Positions 34,342-43,861 of a DNA stretch of 64,000 nt are shown in pieces. The notes under the pieces were generated by a model. It had not been told where the DNA came from and ran no database searches. It worked only from the letters and a program-made list of their open reading frames with translations. Made by a program: the position numbers and the translations under genes. Source of the stretch: Saccharibacillus nicotianae (GTDB lineage Bacteria; Bacillota; Bacilli; Paenibacillales; Paenibacillaceae); contig NZ_JBHUGF010000010.1 in NCBI RefSeq assembly GCF_042681745.1, positions 2,294,001-2,358,000 of the forward strand. The letters are read 5' to 3'. Each line of letters begins with the position of its first letter. Position 1 is the first letter of the stretch.

Positions 34342-36297
34342 TTATTTAGTTACAAGTACCTTTTTCCATATCCCTAGAATCAGTCCTGAAATAACAGCGC
34401 CAATCGCAACAGCTAATAAGAATAGCAAAGCATGGTTAGCAAGTGCTGCTACAAAAATACCACCATGAGGTGCAGGAATATTAATCCCCCAAAGTTGAGT
34501 CAATCCACCTGCAACCGCCGAACCGATAATACAAGATGTTAAAATACGTAGTGGATCTGCTGCTGCAAATGGAATCGCACCTTCTGTGATAAAGGATAAT
34601 CCAAGCACATAGTTAGTCAGACCAGACTTACGTTCTTGCTCTGTAAATTTGTTTTTGAAGAATGTAGTCGCCAAAGCTATGGCTAATGGAGGAACCATAC
34701 CGCCGGCCATAACAGCCGCCATCATTGTACCATTTACATTCCCACTTGATGTGAATACACCAATCGCAAACGCGTAAGCAGCCTTGTTAAATGGGCCACC
34801 CATATCGATCGACATCATTCCACCTAAGATCAGACCTAGAATAACAGCATTTCCTGTTCCTAGATTATTCAATACGTTAACCAACCATGTATTGATACCA
34901 CCAAAGATTGGATCAAAGATATAATACGAAATCGTACCGGTAATGAACAAACCAAGTACAGGATATAATAAAATCGGTTTGAGACCGTCTAACGTTTTTG
35001 GTAATCCAGCTAGTAACTTACGTAGACCAATAATCACATAACCTGCCAAGAAACCAGCCGCTAGACCGCCGAGGAAACCAGCATTAGAGTTCGCCGCCAT
35101 CAGACCGCCGACCATACCAGGCATTAATGCAGGACGATCACCGATACTCATTGCGATAAAACCAGCCAAAATCGGAATCAAGAAGAAGAATGCTCCTTCT
35201 CCGCCACCAATCGTTTGCAACAGCTTAAAGATTTGGCTATTCTCGCCTGCTGTCTGCTCGATTAAGAAAGAGATTGCAAGTAAAATACCACCACCGACAA
35301 CAAACGGTAACATATGAGAGATACCATTCATTAAGTCTTTGTAGATTTTGCTACCTACTTTTGTTTTTTCATTTGAACTAGAACTATCAGAAGATGATTT
35401 GCCTGTGCTGTGATAAATAGGAGCGTCTCCATTCATCGCTTTGCGAATCAACTCTTCGGATTTACGGATACCATCACTAACCGGTCTCTGTAACACAGGC
35501 TTACCATCAAAGCGCGCCATTTCTACATTTTTATCAGCCGCTACAATAACACCACTTGCGCGACGAATTTCATCGTCAGTTAGTACAGTCTGTGCACCTT
35601 CAGAACCGTTCGTCTCGACTCTGATCTCTACGCCCATTTCTTGCGCTTTTTTGATCAAAGCATCTTCTGCCATAAAGGTATGAGCAATTCCTGTAGGACA
35701 AGCAGTAACAGCAACTACGAATGGTTTGTTGTCTTTGCCTTCTAAAGTAGCTTCTGCTTGTTGCACTGTTGCATTTTCTTGTTGTTTGGCTTGCTCTCTT
35801 GCTGCTTTAGCTTCCGCTTTTGCTTTTTCAGCCGCTTCTTTTTCAGCTTGTTGTGCATCGAAAAGTGCGGATACTTCATCAGGGCTAGTCGTATTCATCA
35901 ATTTTTCGATGAAATCGCTATCAATCAGTAGCTTGGAGAGCGCAGCTAGTGTACGCAAATGTGTATTTGCTGCTCCTTCCGGTGCTGCAATCATAAAGAA
36001 TAAATGAGCAGGTTCGCCATCAAGAGACTCGTAATCTACTCCTCTTGTACTTTTAGCAAACACAACAGTAGGCTCGTTTACTGCTGTTGTTTTGGCATGA
36101 GGCATCGCAATCCCGCCACCGATACCTGTACTTGATTCACTTTCACGCTTCAAAATCTTTTCTTTGAATAACACTTTATCATTGATTCTTCCACTGGTTG
36201 CAAGGCTAGCGATCAATTCATCAATCGCTGCTTCTTTGGTTGTCGCTTGTAAGTCCATGATCATCGTTTCTTTGATCATCAGATCTGTAATTCTCAT
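34342..36297 (-). CDS. fruA: PTS fructose EIIABC transporter
   Basis: 651 residues from ATG 36297 (AAAGGAG upstream; the ATG at 36324 has none). Domain order IIA-IIB-IIC: IIA about 1-140 with GGGIAMPHAKT (phospho-His), then an Ala/Glu/Lys-rich coiled linker (about 148-180). IIB follows about 190-290 with VTACPTGIAHTFMAED, then IIC about 320-645 with SFITEGAIPFAAADP and PAPHGGIFV. Takes up fructose as fructose-1-phosphate, the substrate of FruK encoded just upstream. Third gene of fruR-fruK-fruA. Confidence 0.95.
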   Translation of the reverse strand: MRITDLMIKETMIMDLQATTKEAAIDELIASLATSGRINDKVLFKEKILKRESESSTGIGGGIAMPHAKTTAVNEPTVVFAKSTRGVDYESLDGEPAHLFFMIAAPEGAANTHLRTLAALSKLLIDSDFIEKLMNTTSPDEVSALFDAQQAEKEAAEKAKAEAKAAREQAKQQENATVQQAEATLEGKDNKPFVVAVTACPTGIAHTFMAEDALIKKAQEMGVEIRVETNGSEGAQTVLTDDEIRRASGVIVAADKNVEMARFDGKPVLQRPVSDGIRKSEELIRKAMNGDAPIYHSTGKSSSDSSSSNEKTKVGSKIYKDLMNGISHMLPFVVGGGILLAISFLIEQTAGENSQIFKLLQTIGGGEGAFFFLIPILAGFIAMSIGDRPALMPGMVGGLMAANSNAGFLGGLAAGFLAGYVIIGLRKLLAGLPKTLDGLKPILLYPVLGLFITGTISYYIFDPIFGGINTWLVNVLNNLGTGNAVILGLILGGMMSIDMGGPFNKAAYAFAIGVFTSSGNVNGTMMAAVMAGGMVPPLAIALATTFFKNKFTEQERKSGLTNYVLGLSFITEGAIPFAAADPLRILTSCIIGSAVAGGLTQLWGINIPAPHGGIFVAALANHALLFLLAVAIGAVISGLILGIWKKVLVTK

Positions 36298-36333
36298 TAG
36301 GTTACACTCCTTTATTGGATTCAATCAACAGCT

Positions 36334-37245
36334 CTATAGTTTGACAATAGTTACTTGTGGACGTAATTCTTCGATTTTGGCGCGTGTTGCTAGATCATCT
36401 GAAAATGCAGTGGCACTACCAGAAGCAACACCTGTACGGAAAGCTTCTATAGGATCATGAGTCGATACCAGTGTACCGGTAAATCCAGCGATCATAGAAT
36501 CGCCTGCTCCGACAGAGTTTTTGACAGTTCCTTTCGGTACATTCGCATGATAGACTTCATCCGGTGTAATTAATAATGCTCCATCACCAGCCATTGAAAT
36601 CAGTACATGCTGGGCGCCAAGTTCAAGCAATTTGCGACCGTACGTAATAATATCTTCGCGACTTGCAATCACAACACTGAATAGTTCTGCTAACTCATGA
36701 TGATTAGGCTTCACTAATAATGGACGATCTGCAAGTGCTTTGAGCAGTGCTGGCCCTGTCGTATCGATCACAAATTCTGCTCCTGTCTGCTTACATACTT
36801 CGATCAGACGATCATAGAAATTCGCTCCCAAAGACGGTGGTACACTTCCTGAAAGAACAACAACATCTTCTTGGCTTAATTGAGATAATTTGGCTACCAG
36901 GGCATCCGCTTCTTCGGTACTGATATTCGGGCCTTGACCATTGATCTCTGTTTCTTCACCATGCTTGAGCTTTACATTGATACGTGTATCATCTGCGACA
37001 TGAACAAAATCAGTCGAGATGTGTTCTGCATGAAGTTTATCTTCTATATATTGACCGGAAAATCCACCAACAAATCCAAGTGCTGTATTCGGTGCATCCA
37101 AACGATTCAAAATACGAGATACGTTAATGCCTTTCCCACCCGGAAGCTTCAAATCGCGCTTCATTCGGTTCAAGTCACCTAACTTCAATTCGTCCACTTC
37201 CACGATATAGTCTATGGAAGGATTAAGCGTTATTGTATATATCAT
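36334..37245 (-). CDS. fruK: 1-Phosphofructokinase
   Basis: 303 residues, PfkB/ribokinase fold. ITLNPSIDYIVEV at the N-terminus, LPGGKGINVSRILNRL (sugar-phosphate binding), and VGAGDSMIAGF with the catalytic Asp near the C-terminus. Converts fructose-1-phosphate to fructose-1,6-bisphosphate. Two nt after the fruR stop and 36 nt before fruA, so a tight operon. Confidence 0.95.
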   Translation of the reverse strand: MIYTITLNPSIDYIVEVDELKLGDLNRMKRDLKLPGGKGINVSRILNRLDAPNTALGFVGGFSGQYIEDKLHAEHISTDFVHVADDTRINVKLKHGEETEINGQGPNISTEEADALVAKLSQLSQEDVVVLSGSVPPSLGANFYDRLIEVCKQTGAEFVIDTTGPALLKALADRPLLVKPNHHELAELFSVVIASREDIITYGRKLLELGAQHVLISMAGDGALLITPDEVYHANVPKGTVKNSVGAGDSMIAGFTGTLVSTHDPIEAFRTGVASGSATAFSDDLATRAKIEELRPQVTIVKL

Positions 37246-37247
37246 GG

Positions 37248-37994
37248 TTATCCCTCGATTATTTTAGTTTTTTGAGCAATCGAACGCTGCCATTGTTCCG
37301 GCATCGCTTCTGTGATCAATACAGCTTCATTCAGGCTAAACAATTTAGCAAACGTAATCTCACCGATCTTACTAGAATCAGCTAATATATACGTCTGACT
37401 GGACAATTCATGTGCACGTCTTTTAATTAAAGCTTCTTCAGGATCTGGAGTAGTATATCCCATTTCTGCATCGATACCGTTTGCTCCAAGAAAACACTTA
37501 TCAAAGCGGAAGTTGTCCATATTTTGGAGCGCTATACTTCCAATAACGGCCTTTGTATGCATTTTCATCATACCTCCCAACAAATAACTGCGGATCTGTT
37601 GATGAACCAGCGCTTCCACATGAGACAAGCCATTGGTCACGACTGTAATGTCTTTCGCTTCAATATAAGGAATCATCGCAAGCGTAGTGGTACCTGCATC
37701 GAGATAGATACATTCTCCATCCAAAAGCTCTTGTGCTGCTAATCTGGCAATTACATCTTTTTGTTGAACGTTTGTGAATGTTTTTTCATCCATACCAGGT
37801 TCCTGGCTTTTTTGATGAACTAGGGCTGCTCCCCCATGTATACGCTTTAGCAGTTGGCGACTTTCAAGATCGATTAAATCACGACGAATAGTTGATTCAG
37901 AAGCACCTAAAATATCAACTAATTCTTGTAATTTAACAATGCTTCGTTCCTGTAAGCGCTGTAGAATTAAATGGTAGCGTTCTTCTGTCAGCAT
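37248..37994 (-). CDS. fruR: DeoR-family fructose operon repressor
   Basis: 248 residues from ATG 37994 (GGAGG 7 nt upstream), giving the typical start MLTEERYHLILQRLQ; the codon at 38015 is too far from a site. HTH: VKLQELVDILGASESTIRRDLIDLE. Sensor domain: IYLDAGTTTLAMIPYIE and YILADSSKIGEI. It should repress fruRKA and be released by fructose-1-phosphate, as in relatives. Two TTTTCGTTCA boxes upstream are candidate operators. Confidence 0.92.
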   Translation of the reverse strand: MLTEERYHLILQRLQERSIVKLQELVDILGASESTIRRDLIDLESRQLLKRIHGGAALVHQKSQEPGMDEKTFTNVQQKDVIARLAAQELLDGECIYLDAGTTTLAMIPYIEAKDITVVTNGLSHVEALVHQQIRSYLLGGMMKMHTKAVIGSIALQNMDNFRFDKCFLGANGIDAEMGYTTPDPEEALIKRRAHELSSQTYILADSSKIGEITFAKLFSLNEAVLITEAMPEQWQRSIAQKTKIIEG

Positions 37995-38047
37995 ATTCAT
38001 TCCTCCAACTTCCACTATCGTATCACAAACCTAACAAAAAACAATCA

Positions 38048-38098
38048 TTTTCGTTCAAAATAATCCATAAAAATTCAATCAATGACTGTTTTCGTTCA
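38048..38098 (-). promoter_or_regulatory. Paired FruR-type operator boxes
   Basis: TTTTCGTTCA occurs at 38048-38057 and again at 38089-38098, the same orientation, 41 bp apart (about four turns), 50-105 bp before fruR. DeoR-family repressors often use such direct repeats. The rest of 37995-38297 shows only AT-rich sequence. Confidence 0.55.
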
Positions 38099-38297
38099 CA
38101 TTTCGATAAATATTTGGAGGAATTTGGATTGTTTTATAAGATTCACTATTATTTTCATCGGTAAAAAAATGATTTTTATAAAGTTTTACTGTAGATAAGT
38201 TATTTTATATACTGTACGTCTTATAAAGAGCGTTTCTATACAAATAGATTCTGGGCTTGTTATGATAATGGCATACTATGCAAAGGAGTTGAATATC

Positions 38298-39068
38298 ATG
38301 GCGATTATTGATCTAAGCGTATCTATCGTATCTCAATTACCTGTTGATCCGCCTGCACAGATGGCAACTATCCAATATATTGATCATCAGGCGTCTGTGC
38401 CTACGATGTTATCGTTTTTTCCAGGAGCAACTGCTAGCGATTTACCTCAAGGATTAGGATGGGCAATCGAACAAATTTCATTGACTACACATACAGGTAC
38501 CCATTTAGATGCTCCTTATCATTATCATCCTACAATGAATGGTGGTGAACGTTCGCTAACAATAGATGAGATTCCTTTGGAATGGTGTATAGGCAATGGA
38601 GTGGTGATCGATTTTTCAGATCGTCCAGATGGTTATGTGTGTACAGCTAAAGATGTAAAGCAGTATCTGGAAGCTCGCCAGTATACACTCAAAGCAGGTG
38701 ATATCGTGCTCGTGCACACAAGTGCTATGGAACATTACGGTACACCCGCTTATTTGCAAAGTGGTTGCGGTATGGGACGCGAAGCTACACTATGGTTGAT
38801 TGAGCAAGGAGTCAAAATGATGGGTACAAATGCTTGGAGTTGGGATGCACCTTTACCTACTATCGCAGAACGCTACAAAGAAACAGGCGATGCTAGTCTG
38901 ATCTGGGAAGGGCATTTTGCAGGCATCGAGAAAACGTATTGTCATATAGAAAAATTATGTAATTTGGAGAAATTGCCTTTTACCGGCTTTCAATTTATAG
39001 GGCTACCTATCAAAATCGACAAAGCTAGTGCTGGCTGGATTAGAGCTGTCGCTATAGTACCTGACTGA
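38298..39068 (+). CDS. Cyclase-family (kynurenine formamidase-like) metal hydrolase
   Basis: 256 residues from ATG 38298 (AAAGGAG upstream; the ATG at 38262 has no site). The metal-binding motif THTGTHLDAPYHY (HxGTHxDxPxH) is intact at about 80-92. Other conserved parts are GDIVLVHTSA and GHFAGIEKTYCHIEKLCNLEKLP. The family hydrolyses amide or lactone rings, for example N-formylkynurenine. Substrate unknown. Stand-alone gene diverging from fruR. Confidence 0.85.
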   Translation: MAIIDLSVSIVSQLPVDPPAQMATIQYIDHQASVPTMLSFFPGATASDLPQGLGWAIEQISLTTHTGTHLDAPYHYHPTMNGGERSLTIDEIPLEWCIGNGVVIDFSDRPDGYVCTAKDVKQYLEARQYTLKAGDIVLVHTSAMEHYGTPAYLQSGCGMGREATLWLIEQGVKMMGTNAWSWDAPLPTIAERYKETGDASLIWEGHFAGIEKTYCHIEKLCNLEKLPFTGFQFIGLPIKIDKASAGWIRAVAIVPD

Positions 39069-39103
39069 TCGATTCGTTATTCTTTGATTCTACATGGTTA
39101 CAG

Positions 39104-39152
39104 CCAAAAGGCTATCTTTAATCAGATCACTGATTGTAAGATAGCCTTTTGG
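39104..39152. terminator. Bidirectional terminator, cyclase gene and mannan-like operon
   Basis: CCAAAAGGCTATCTT / AAGATAGCCTTTTGG perfect stem. Confidence 0.9.
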
Positions 39153-39205
39153 TTGCACTATTATTTCTATACAATTTCGGTAACATATTATGAATGGATG
39201 GGTTA

Positions 39206-40168
39206 CTACGTATTCTTTTCTGCCAGTACAATCTGCTCGTACTCTGTAAATGGATCAGGAATATCCAGACAATACGATTCTACATCGCTAGCACCTACAT
39301 ACAAGATCGCACGATCATTCGCTTCACGAGTCATTCCGCCACTGAAAATAACATCTACCAGATCAGGACGCTTAGCAGGCCCTTCAGGAAAATCACTTCG
39401 CACTGCTATAATTTTCATTGCAGATTTCTCACGTGTCCATGGATTCACGACAAAAGACATCGCATGATAATGAAGCATTTTCTGTTCGTCTCGATACGCT
39501 ATATGCCCCAATACACCCAATAAGCCATTTTTCAATAAATGAATTTCGTTAGCGCCGCCCCATTCATTTTTATCAAATTGATCTTTAAATACAGGAGCAC
39601 TAATAATATTAGACTCTGATAAATTTTGGAACGATTCAAAAATACCAAATCCAATCAATGCTACCGCCCCTTCTACACCAAAAGGTCTAGAAAAAACAGC
39701 TATATTACCATCAGCCATTTCATTGAGACGAAGATCTTTCATACTCCAGGGCCCACTGACTGCATATTCAAAATCACGAATCGTTTTGCCACGATACAAT
39801 AAAGTACGCCAGCCGATGATTTTGTGATCTGGTTCTTGGTTACGATAAATTTCAACACCACCAAAAATCAATTCATTATCCAGCCTTGTTATAAATGGAT
39901 CTTGTAGTTGAAACGGAGTGATATCTTCTTTCGGTTCCCAGACCTCTCCATTACGAGTAAAAAAGATCACTTCAGAATCTTCGGAATCTCTTGCTTCAAC
40001 ACGTCCAGCAATATATAATTCGCCTTCATTCCAAAACGGAGCTGTAATATTATACACATCCAGACCATCTACTCCTGCAAAGTGAATCTTAGTTCCTTTC
40101 TCCTTAGCAGGTGTATATTCTAGCAGTAGTTCCCGGCACGTTTTGATATCCCATTCTAATTTCATCAT
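39206..40168 (-). CDS. DUF1861 protein, related to GH130/GT108 beta-mannosyl phosphorylases
   Basis: 320 residues, five-bladed-propeller-like pattern. Marker strands include HFAGVDGLDVYNITAPF, LYIAGRVEARDSEDSEVIFF, QDPFITRLDNELIFGGVE, NEWGGANEIHLL, LLGVLGHIAYRD and VDVIFSGGM. From memory, DUF1861 is the family found in bacteria and Leishmania. The Leishmania members are mannogen transferase/phosphorylases (GT108), which make and break beta-1,2-mannan using GDP-mannose or mannose-1-phosphate. Here it ends an operon with a GDP-mannose-forming enzyme and a glycosyltransferase, which supports that role. Catalytic Asp not pinned down. A GH130-like phosphorylase of other mannosides is the main alternative. 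Confidence 0.72.
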   Translation of the reverse strand: MMKLEWDIKTCRELLLEYTPAKEKGTKIHFAGVDGLDVYNITAPFWNEGELYIAGRVEARDSEDSEVIFFTRNGEVWEPKEDITPFQLQDPFITRLDNELIFGGVEIYRNQEPDHKIIGWRTLLYRGKTIRDFEYAVSGPWSMKDLRLNEMADGNIAVFSRPFGVEGAVALIGFGIFESFQNLSESNIISAPVFKDQFDKNEWGGANEIHLLKNGLLGVLGHIAYRDEQKMLHYHAMSFVVNPWTREKSAMKIIAVRSDFPEGPAKRPDLVDVIFSGGMTREANDRAILYVGASDVESYCLDIPDPFTEYEQIVLAEKNT

Positions 40169-40188
40169 GAGGTAAGAGGCAACCTTTC

Positions 40189-41268
40189 TCAGGTATATTC
40201 CTGAAGTCCTTTTTCTTTTAGCATGATTACCATATCTTTGATATCTTGCGCACGATCTTTGGCACAGATCAGTAACGCATCTTCTGTATCCGCAATAATT
40301 AAATGGTCAATCCCAATCGTAGTAATCAATCGCTTTTCTCCATAAATAATCGAATTACGCGTATCAATACCTACATAATTAGCTTTGACAATATTGCCTT
40401 CTTCATCCGGTGGGAAAATAGCTCCTAATGCGTCCCAGCTTCCGATATCGTTCCAGCCAAAATCACCTTCAAGCACAACCACTTCATCGCAACGTTCCAG
40501 AATCCCGTAATCGATTGAAATGTTTTGCAAAAGCGGATAAATCTGATTGATCATTTCTTCTTCTTGATCTGTACCTAGATAAGCGATTAAAGGAACCATC
40601 GTTTTGTACAATCTCGGTAGAAAACGCTTGAAATTATCAATAATCGTAGACGTTTTCCAGATAAACATACCACTATTCCATAGATAATGACCAGTTTCCA
40701 GATAGGACTTCGCTTTGACAAACGTAGGCTTTTCTACAAATTCAGCTACTTCATATACAGGGCAAGGTACACTCATCATCGGTTCACTTTTACATGAAAT
40801 ATAACCATAGCCTGTTGCTGCAAAAGTAGGCTTAATTCCTATAGTCACAATTTTATCAGTTTCCATAGCAATTTGGCAGGCTTCTTCTAATTTAGCGCGA
40901 AATTTTTCTTCTTGAGTAATATGATGATCAGAAGGAAATACAATCATTAATGAATCACCATGATTTTTTTCGATATAGAGAGCCGCTAGCAGAATACTGG
41001 CGGCTGTATTTTTGGATACAGGTTCGACGAGAATATTAGAAGCTTGCACACTATTATGCATAATACTTTCTAGCAAAACGGCTTAAGAACGATGAGTTAC
41101 GATAATGGTATTCTCCATCGGAATCACTCCATCAAAGCGCTGAATCGTATCGTTTAACATAATATCATTACCGCTGATATTTAATAATTGTTTGGGAAGA
41201 TCTTGACGGGATAGAGGCCAGAATCTTGTACCTCCGCCACCTGCCAGAATCGTTGCAAATCTATTCAT
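40189..41268 (-). pseudogene. manC: Mannose-1-phosphate guanylyltransferase interrupted by one TAA
   Basis: The N-terminal 61 codons give ATILAGGGGTRFWPLSRQDLP, the nucleotidyltransferase signature, then end at TAA (41083-41085). The same frame continues without break: AVLLESIMHN..., ILVEPVSKNTAAS, FVEKPTF, YLWNSGMFIW, GDFGWNDIGSWDAL. Together they make a normal GDP-mannose pyrophosphorylase of about 359 codons. The stop replaces one codon in a helix, and CAA (Gln) to TAA is the likely single change (THRS-[Q]-AVLLE). A TTG at 41076 could restart a 295-residue fragment lacking the catalytic glycine-rich loop. Either a true nonsense mutation or a base-call error. The start overlaps the preceding gene by 8 nt. 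Confidence 0.9.
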
Positions 41269-42370
41269 TACCCATCACCGCATGAGCCATGCAGTAAGAG
41301 ACGATATTCTCTGACCCTTGATTGAGATTTAAGCCTACCGCATGAATACCATCATAGCATCCACCGGTTTGACGATCGATCAACGATTCATTGCGTGAAT
41401 TGCGACCGTGGAACCATTGATAACATAGCAAAGCCTGATCATGATACTTTTGTACGCCAAGCACTTTGTGCGCTTCATAACAAGCCATAAGCATTTCAGA
41501 AGCTTCAATCGGTTGCTCGTCATACGGTGCAGCAGGCTTCCCACGCTGTAACCAACCATGACTACCAATCGGCTTGAAATAACCTTCATCTGTAAATGTT
41601 AAGTCTGCTAGAAAATCTAAGCTTTCTCGCGCTGTCTGCTGAAAAGCGGCTGTATTAGAAACTTGCGAAGCTTTGAATAAAGCCCACGGTAACATAGCAT
41701 TACCATAAGTCACTTTATCTTCAAACCAATGCCAATCTGCACTGGCATGCCCTTGATATAGATTATGCAGACGAATACCCATATTCTGAATCAATGCTTC
41801 AATTCGTGCACGTGGCAAGAAAGAAGCGCCTGATCTTTCCCCTGTAGCAAATGGGAATGTATAGGTTAGTGCATCCGGTGTTTCTAACATCGTCGTCAGA
41901 CCAATTAATGCATAACCGATCGCTCTTGGCGCGCGGATATTTTCCAAAAAGGGAAGCGCACGATTAATCATAAATTTACACGTATTCTGCAAATTATCTG
42001 GAATCGAAGGTTCAGCAATTGTTACACCCAGTGCCCATAGGCATCTGCCCTGACAATCTTCTGAACCTGTTTTTTCTATAAATGTACGATTATAATCCAT
42101 AAAGTTACGGAAACTACCATTTTCATTTTGAGCATGATAGATAAACGCAAGATACGTATGAACAAGATCCAGAGACGCTTGATCTTGTTTTGTTTTGTAT
42201 AGTAATACCGCTGCTATTAATGCTCTTGCATTATCATCAGAAGTATATCCTTTTGAACGGTCAGGAATACCAAATTTGGTATGTTGAAAAATACCTGTAT
42301 CATCGGTTAAGCGTCGTAAATAGTGTGCTGATAGAGTAGATGTTGGCGTTGAATCGATGATATTTTCCAT
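41261..42370 (-). CDS. Helical-barrel protein of the glycosyltransferase operon
   Basis: 369 residues from ATG 42370, whose GGGAG site lies 11 nt upstream inside the end of the GT4 gene; a GTG at 42382 overlaps that site. Repeated helix pairs (SKGYTSDDNARALIAAVLLYK, SEDCQGRCLWALGV, RAIGYALIGL, EASEMLMACYEAHK) and the C-terminal GSENIVSYCMAH suggest an (alpha/alpha)6 barrel. In other bacteria this domain is fused behind a GT4 glycosyltransferase in one long protein; here the two are neighbouring genes 1 nt apart. It may be a glycosidase-like or substrate-guiding partner. No activity is assigned. Confidence 0.75.
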   Translation of the reverse strand: MENIIDSTPTSTLSAHYLRRLTDDTGIFQHTKFGIPDRSKGYTSDDNARALIAAVLLYKTKQDQASLDLVHTYLAFIYHAQNENGSFRNFMDYNRTFIEKTGSEDCQGRCLWALGVTIAEPSIPDNLQNTCKFMINRALPFLENIRAPRAIGYALIGLTTMLETPDALTYTFPFATGERSGASFLPRARIEALIQNMGIRLHNLYQGHASADWHWFEDKVTYGNAMLPWALFKASQVSNTAAFQQTARESLDFLADLTFTDEGYFKPIGSHGWLQRGKPAAPYDEQPIEASEMLMACYEAHKVLGVQKYHDQALLCYQWFHGRNSRNESLIDRQTGGCYDGIHAVGLNLNQGSENIVSYCMAHAVMGNE

Positions 42371-42371
42371 T

Positions 42372-43553
42372 TTAAACTGCACTCCCTTTTAATCCGTAAC
42401 TGCTTGACATGACTTCACGAAATAACTGAGCATAAGACTTCGCTACTTCGCTCCACATCATTGTTTTTCCTAAAGCCATCGTTTTTTCTTCCATTTCTGC
42501 TTTAAGTGCTGGATGATCTAATATATTCAAAATATGCGTTTCCAAAGAAGCCGAGTCGTTAAATTCTGCTAGCAATCCTCTTCCGTCTGCTAACATTTCT
42601 ATTGCATAACGGTAAGGAGTCGAAATAATAACTCTTCCATACCCTATGCCATAAGCTAACGTGCCACTAACTGCTTGATCTTTGCCTAAATAAGGAGTCA
42701 AATATACATCAGACAATACTAGCGACTGAACCACTTCTTCTTGTGTTAACAGTCGATCGACGAACGCAACATTATTTTCAAGTCCAAGTTCAGATACCAG
42801 ATCAGTTAGCTTCTGACGATATACTTCACCTACTTGTTGCTTAACCACAGGATGCGTTTTGCCCCAGATAATATAAAGTGCTTCTGGATGGGTTTTGACT
42901 ACACCGCTCATCGCTTGAATAGCATATTCGATCCCTTTACCTGGACTCAAAAATCCAAATGTAGATAAAACTTGGCGATCGCTATATCCATAACGCTCTT
43001 TCAATTCTGTACGACTACCTGTGTCAACAAAAGGAACACCATGATGATACATTTTTATTTTTTCAGCAGGAATATTATACACTTCGATTAAGTCCTGTAC
43101 TTTATTCTCCACCATTGTTACTACTTTATAACTAAGATCAGCAAGTTGTTTCATAATTTGACGCTGTTTATCACTAGGTTCAGATAGAACCGTATGGAAA
43201 ATAACTATAAAAGGTATCGTTAACTGTGCTGCAAGCTCGACAACATATTCTCCACTTTCGCCGCCGTAAATACCGAACTCGTGTTGAATAACCAGTACAT
43301 CTGTATTGGATTGATTCAAATCATTAGCTGCTCGCAAGTAATCTGCCCGTTCAAATTGATTAATTTCACCCATTACTTGACTGCCGTATTCATAAGATTT
43401 ATCGTTATTAACCGCCATAATATGCGGTGGATTAAAGTCATTTATTTTTTTAATTTCATCAAGCATATCTTGCGAGAACGTAGCCAACCCGCATTCTCTT
43501 GGCAGACTTGTTCCCAAAAATACAATATTGCGTTTTGTTGTCTCTTCATTCAT
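42372..43553 (-). CDS. GT4-family glycosyltransferase
   Basis: 393 residues from ATG 43553 (AAAAGGGAG upstream; a longer frame to 43754 has none). GT-B fold: VFLGTSLPRECGLATFSQDML at the N-terminus, VLVIQHEFGIYGGESGEYV, then LSTFGFLSPGKGIEYAIQAM. The acceptor-side motif LTPYLGKDQAVSGTLAYGIGYGRVIISTPYRYAIEML is the GT4 'E-x7-E' area. Retaining enzyme, most plausibly a mannosyl- or glucosyltransferase, given the manC gene in the operon. First gene of the operon, followed after 1 nt by the barrel protein. No membrane segments, so cytoplasmic. Confidence 0.85.
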   Translation of the reverse strand: MNEETTKRNIVFLGTSLPRECGLATFSQDMLDEIKKINDFNPPHIMAVNNDKSYEYGSQVMGEINQFERADYLRAANDLNQSNTDVLVIQHEFGIYGGESGEYVVELAAQLTIPFIVIFHTVLSEPSDKQRQIMKQLADLSYKVVTMVENKVQDLIEVYNIPAEKIKMYHHGVPFVDTGSRTELKERYGYSDRQVLSTFGFLSPGKGIEYAIQAMSGVVKTHPEALYIIWGKTHPVVKQQVGEVYRQKLTDLVSELGLENNVAFVDRLLTQEEVVQSLVLSDVYLTPYLGKDQAVSGTLAYGIGYGRVIISTPYRYAIEMLADGRGLLAEFNDSASLETHILNILDHPALKAEMEEKTMALGKTMMWSEVAKSYAQLFREVMSSSYGLKGSAV

Positions 43554-43861
43554 AGTTATTATCTCCCTTTTATTATATTTTTTTCCAAAATCAAATAACA
43601 AAAAAGAAATAAAGATATCTTTATTTCTTAAGATCGAGTTGATTTTATATTGGAGTGTGTATTTGTAGTGTGCGTTATTAAATGTAGTCATGATGTATGT
43701 TCTTAGCTGATATGTGTATCTTTCCGTTCCTATCTGCTTCCCTAACTTTACCATTGCATAGATAAGTTGTCAAATAATTGACTTTCTAAGGTAACATATT
43801 TGACAAGCACTAAACTTGTAGTAACATATTAGATAACAACAAGAAAATGTGTTCGCATAGC
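43554..43861. other. Divergent promoter region, GT operon and L25 copy 2
   Basis: AT-rich. Contains GTAACATATT twice (about 43792 and 43821), with TTGACA just after the first copy and TAACAT 16 bp later, a plausible promoter for the L25 leader. Confidence 0.4.
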
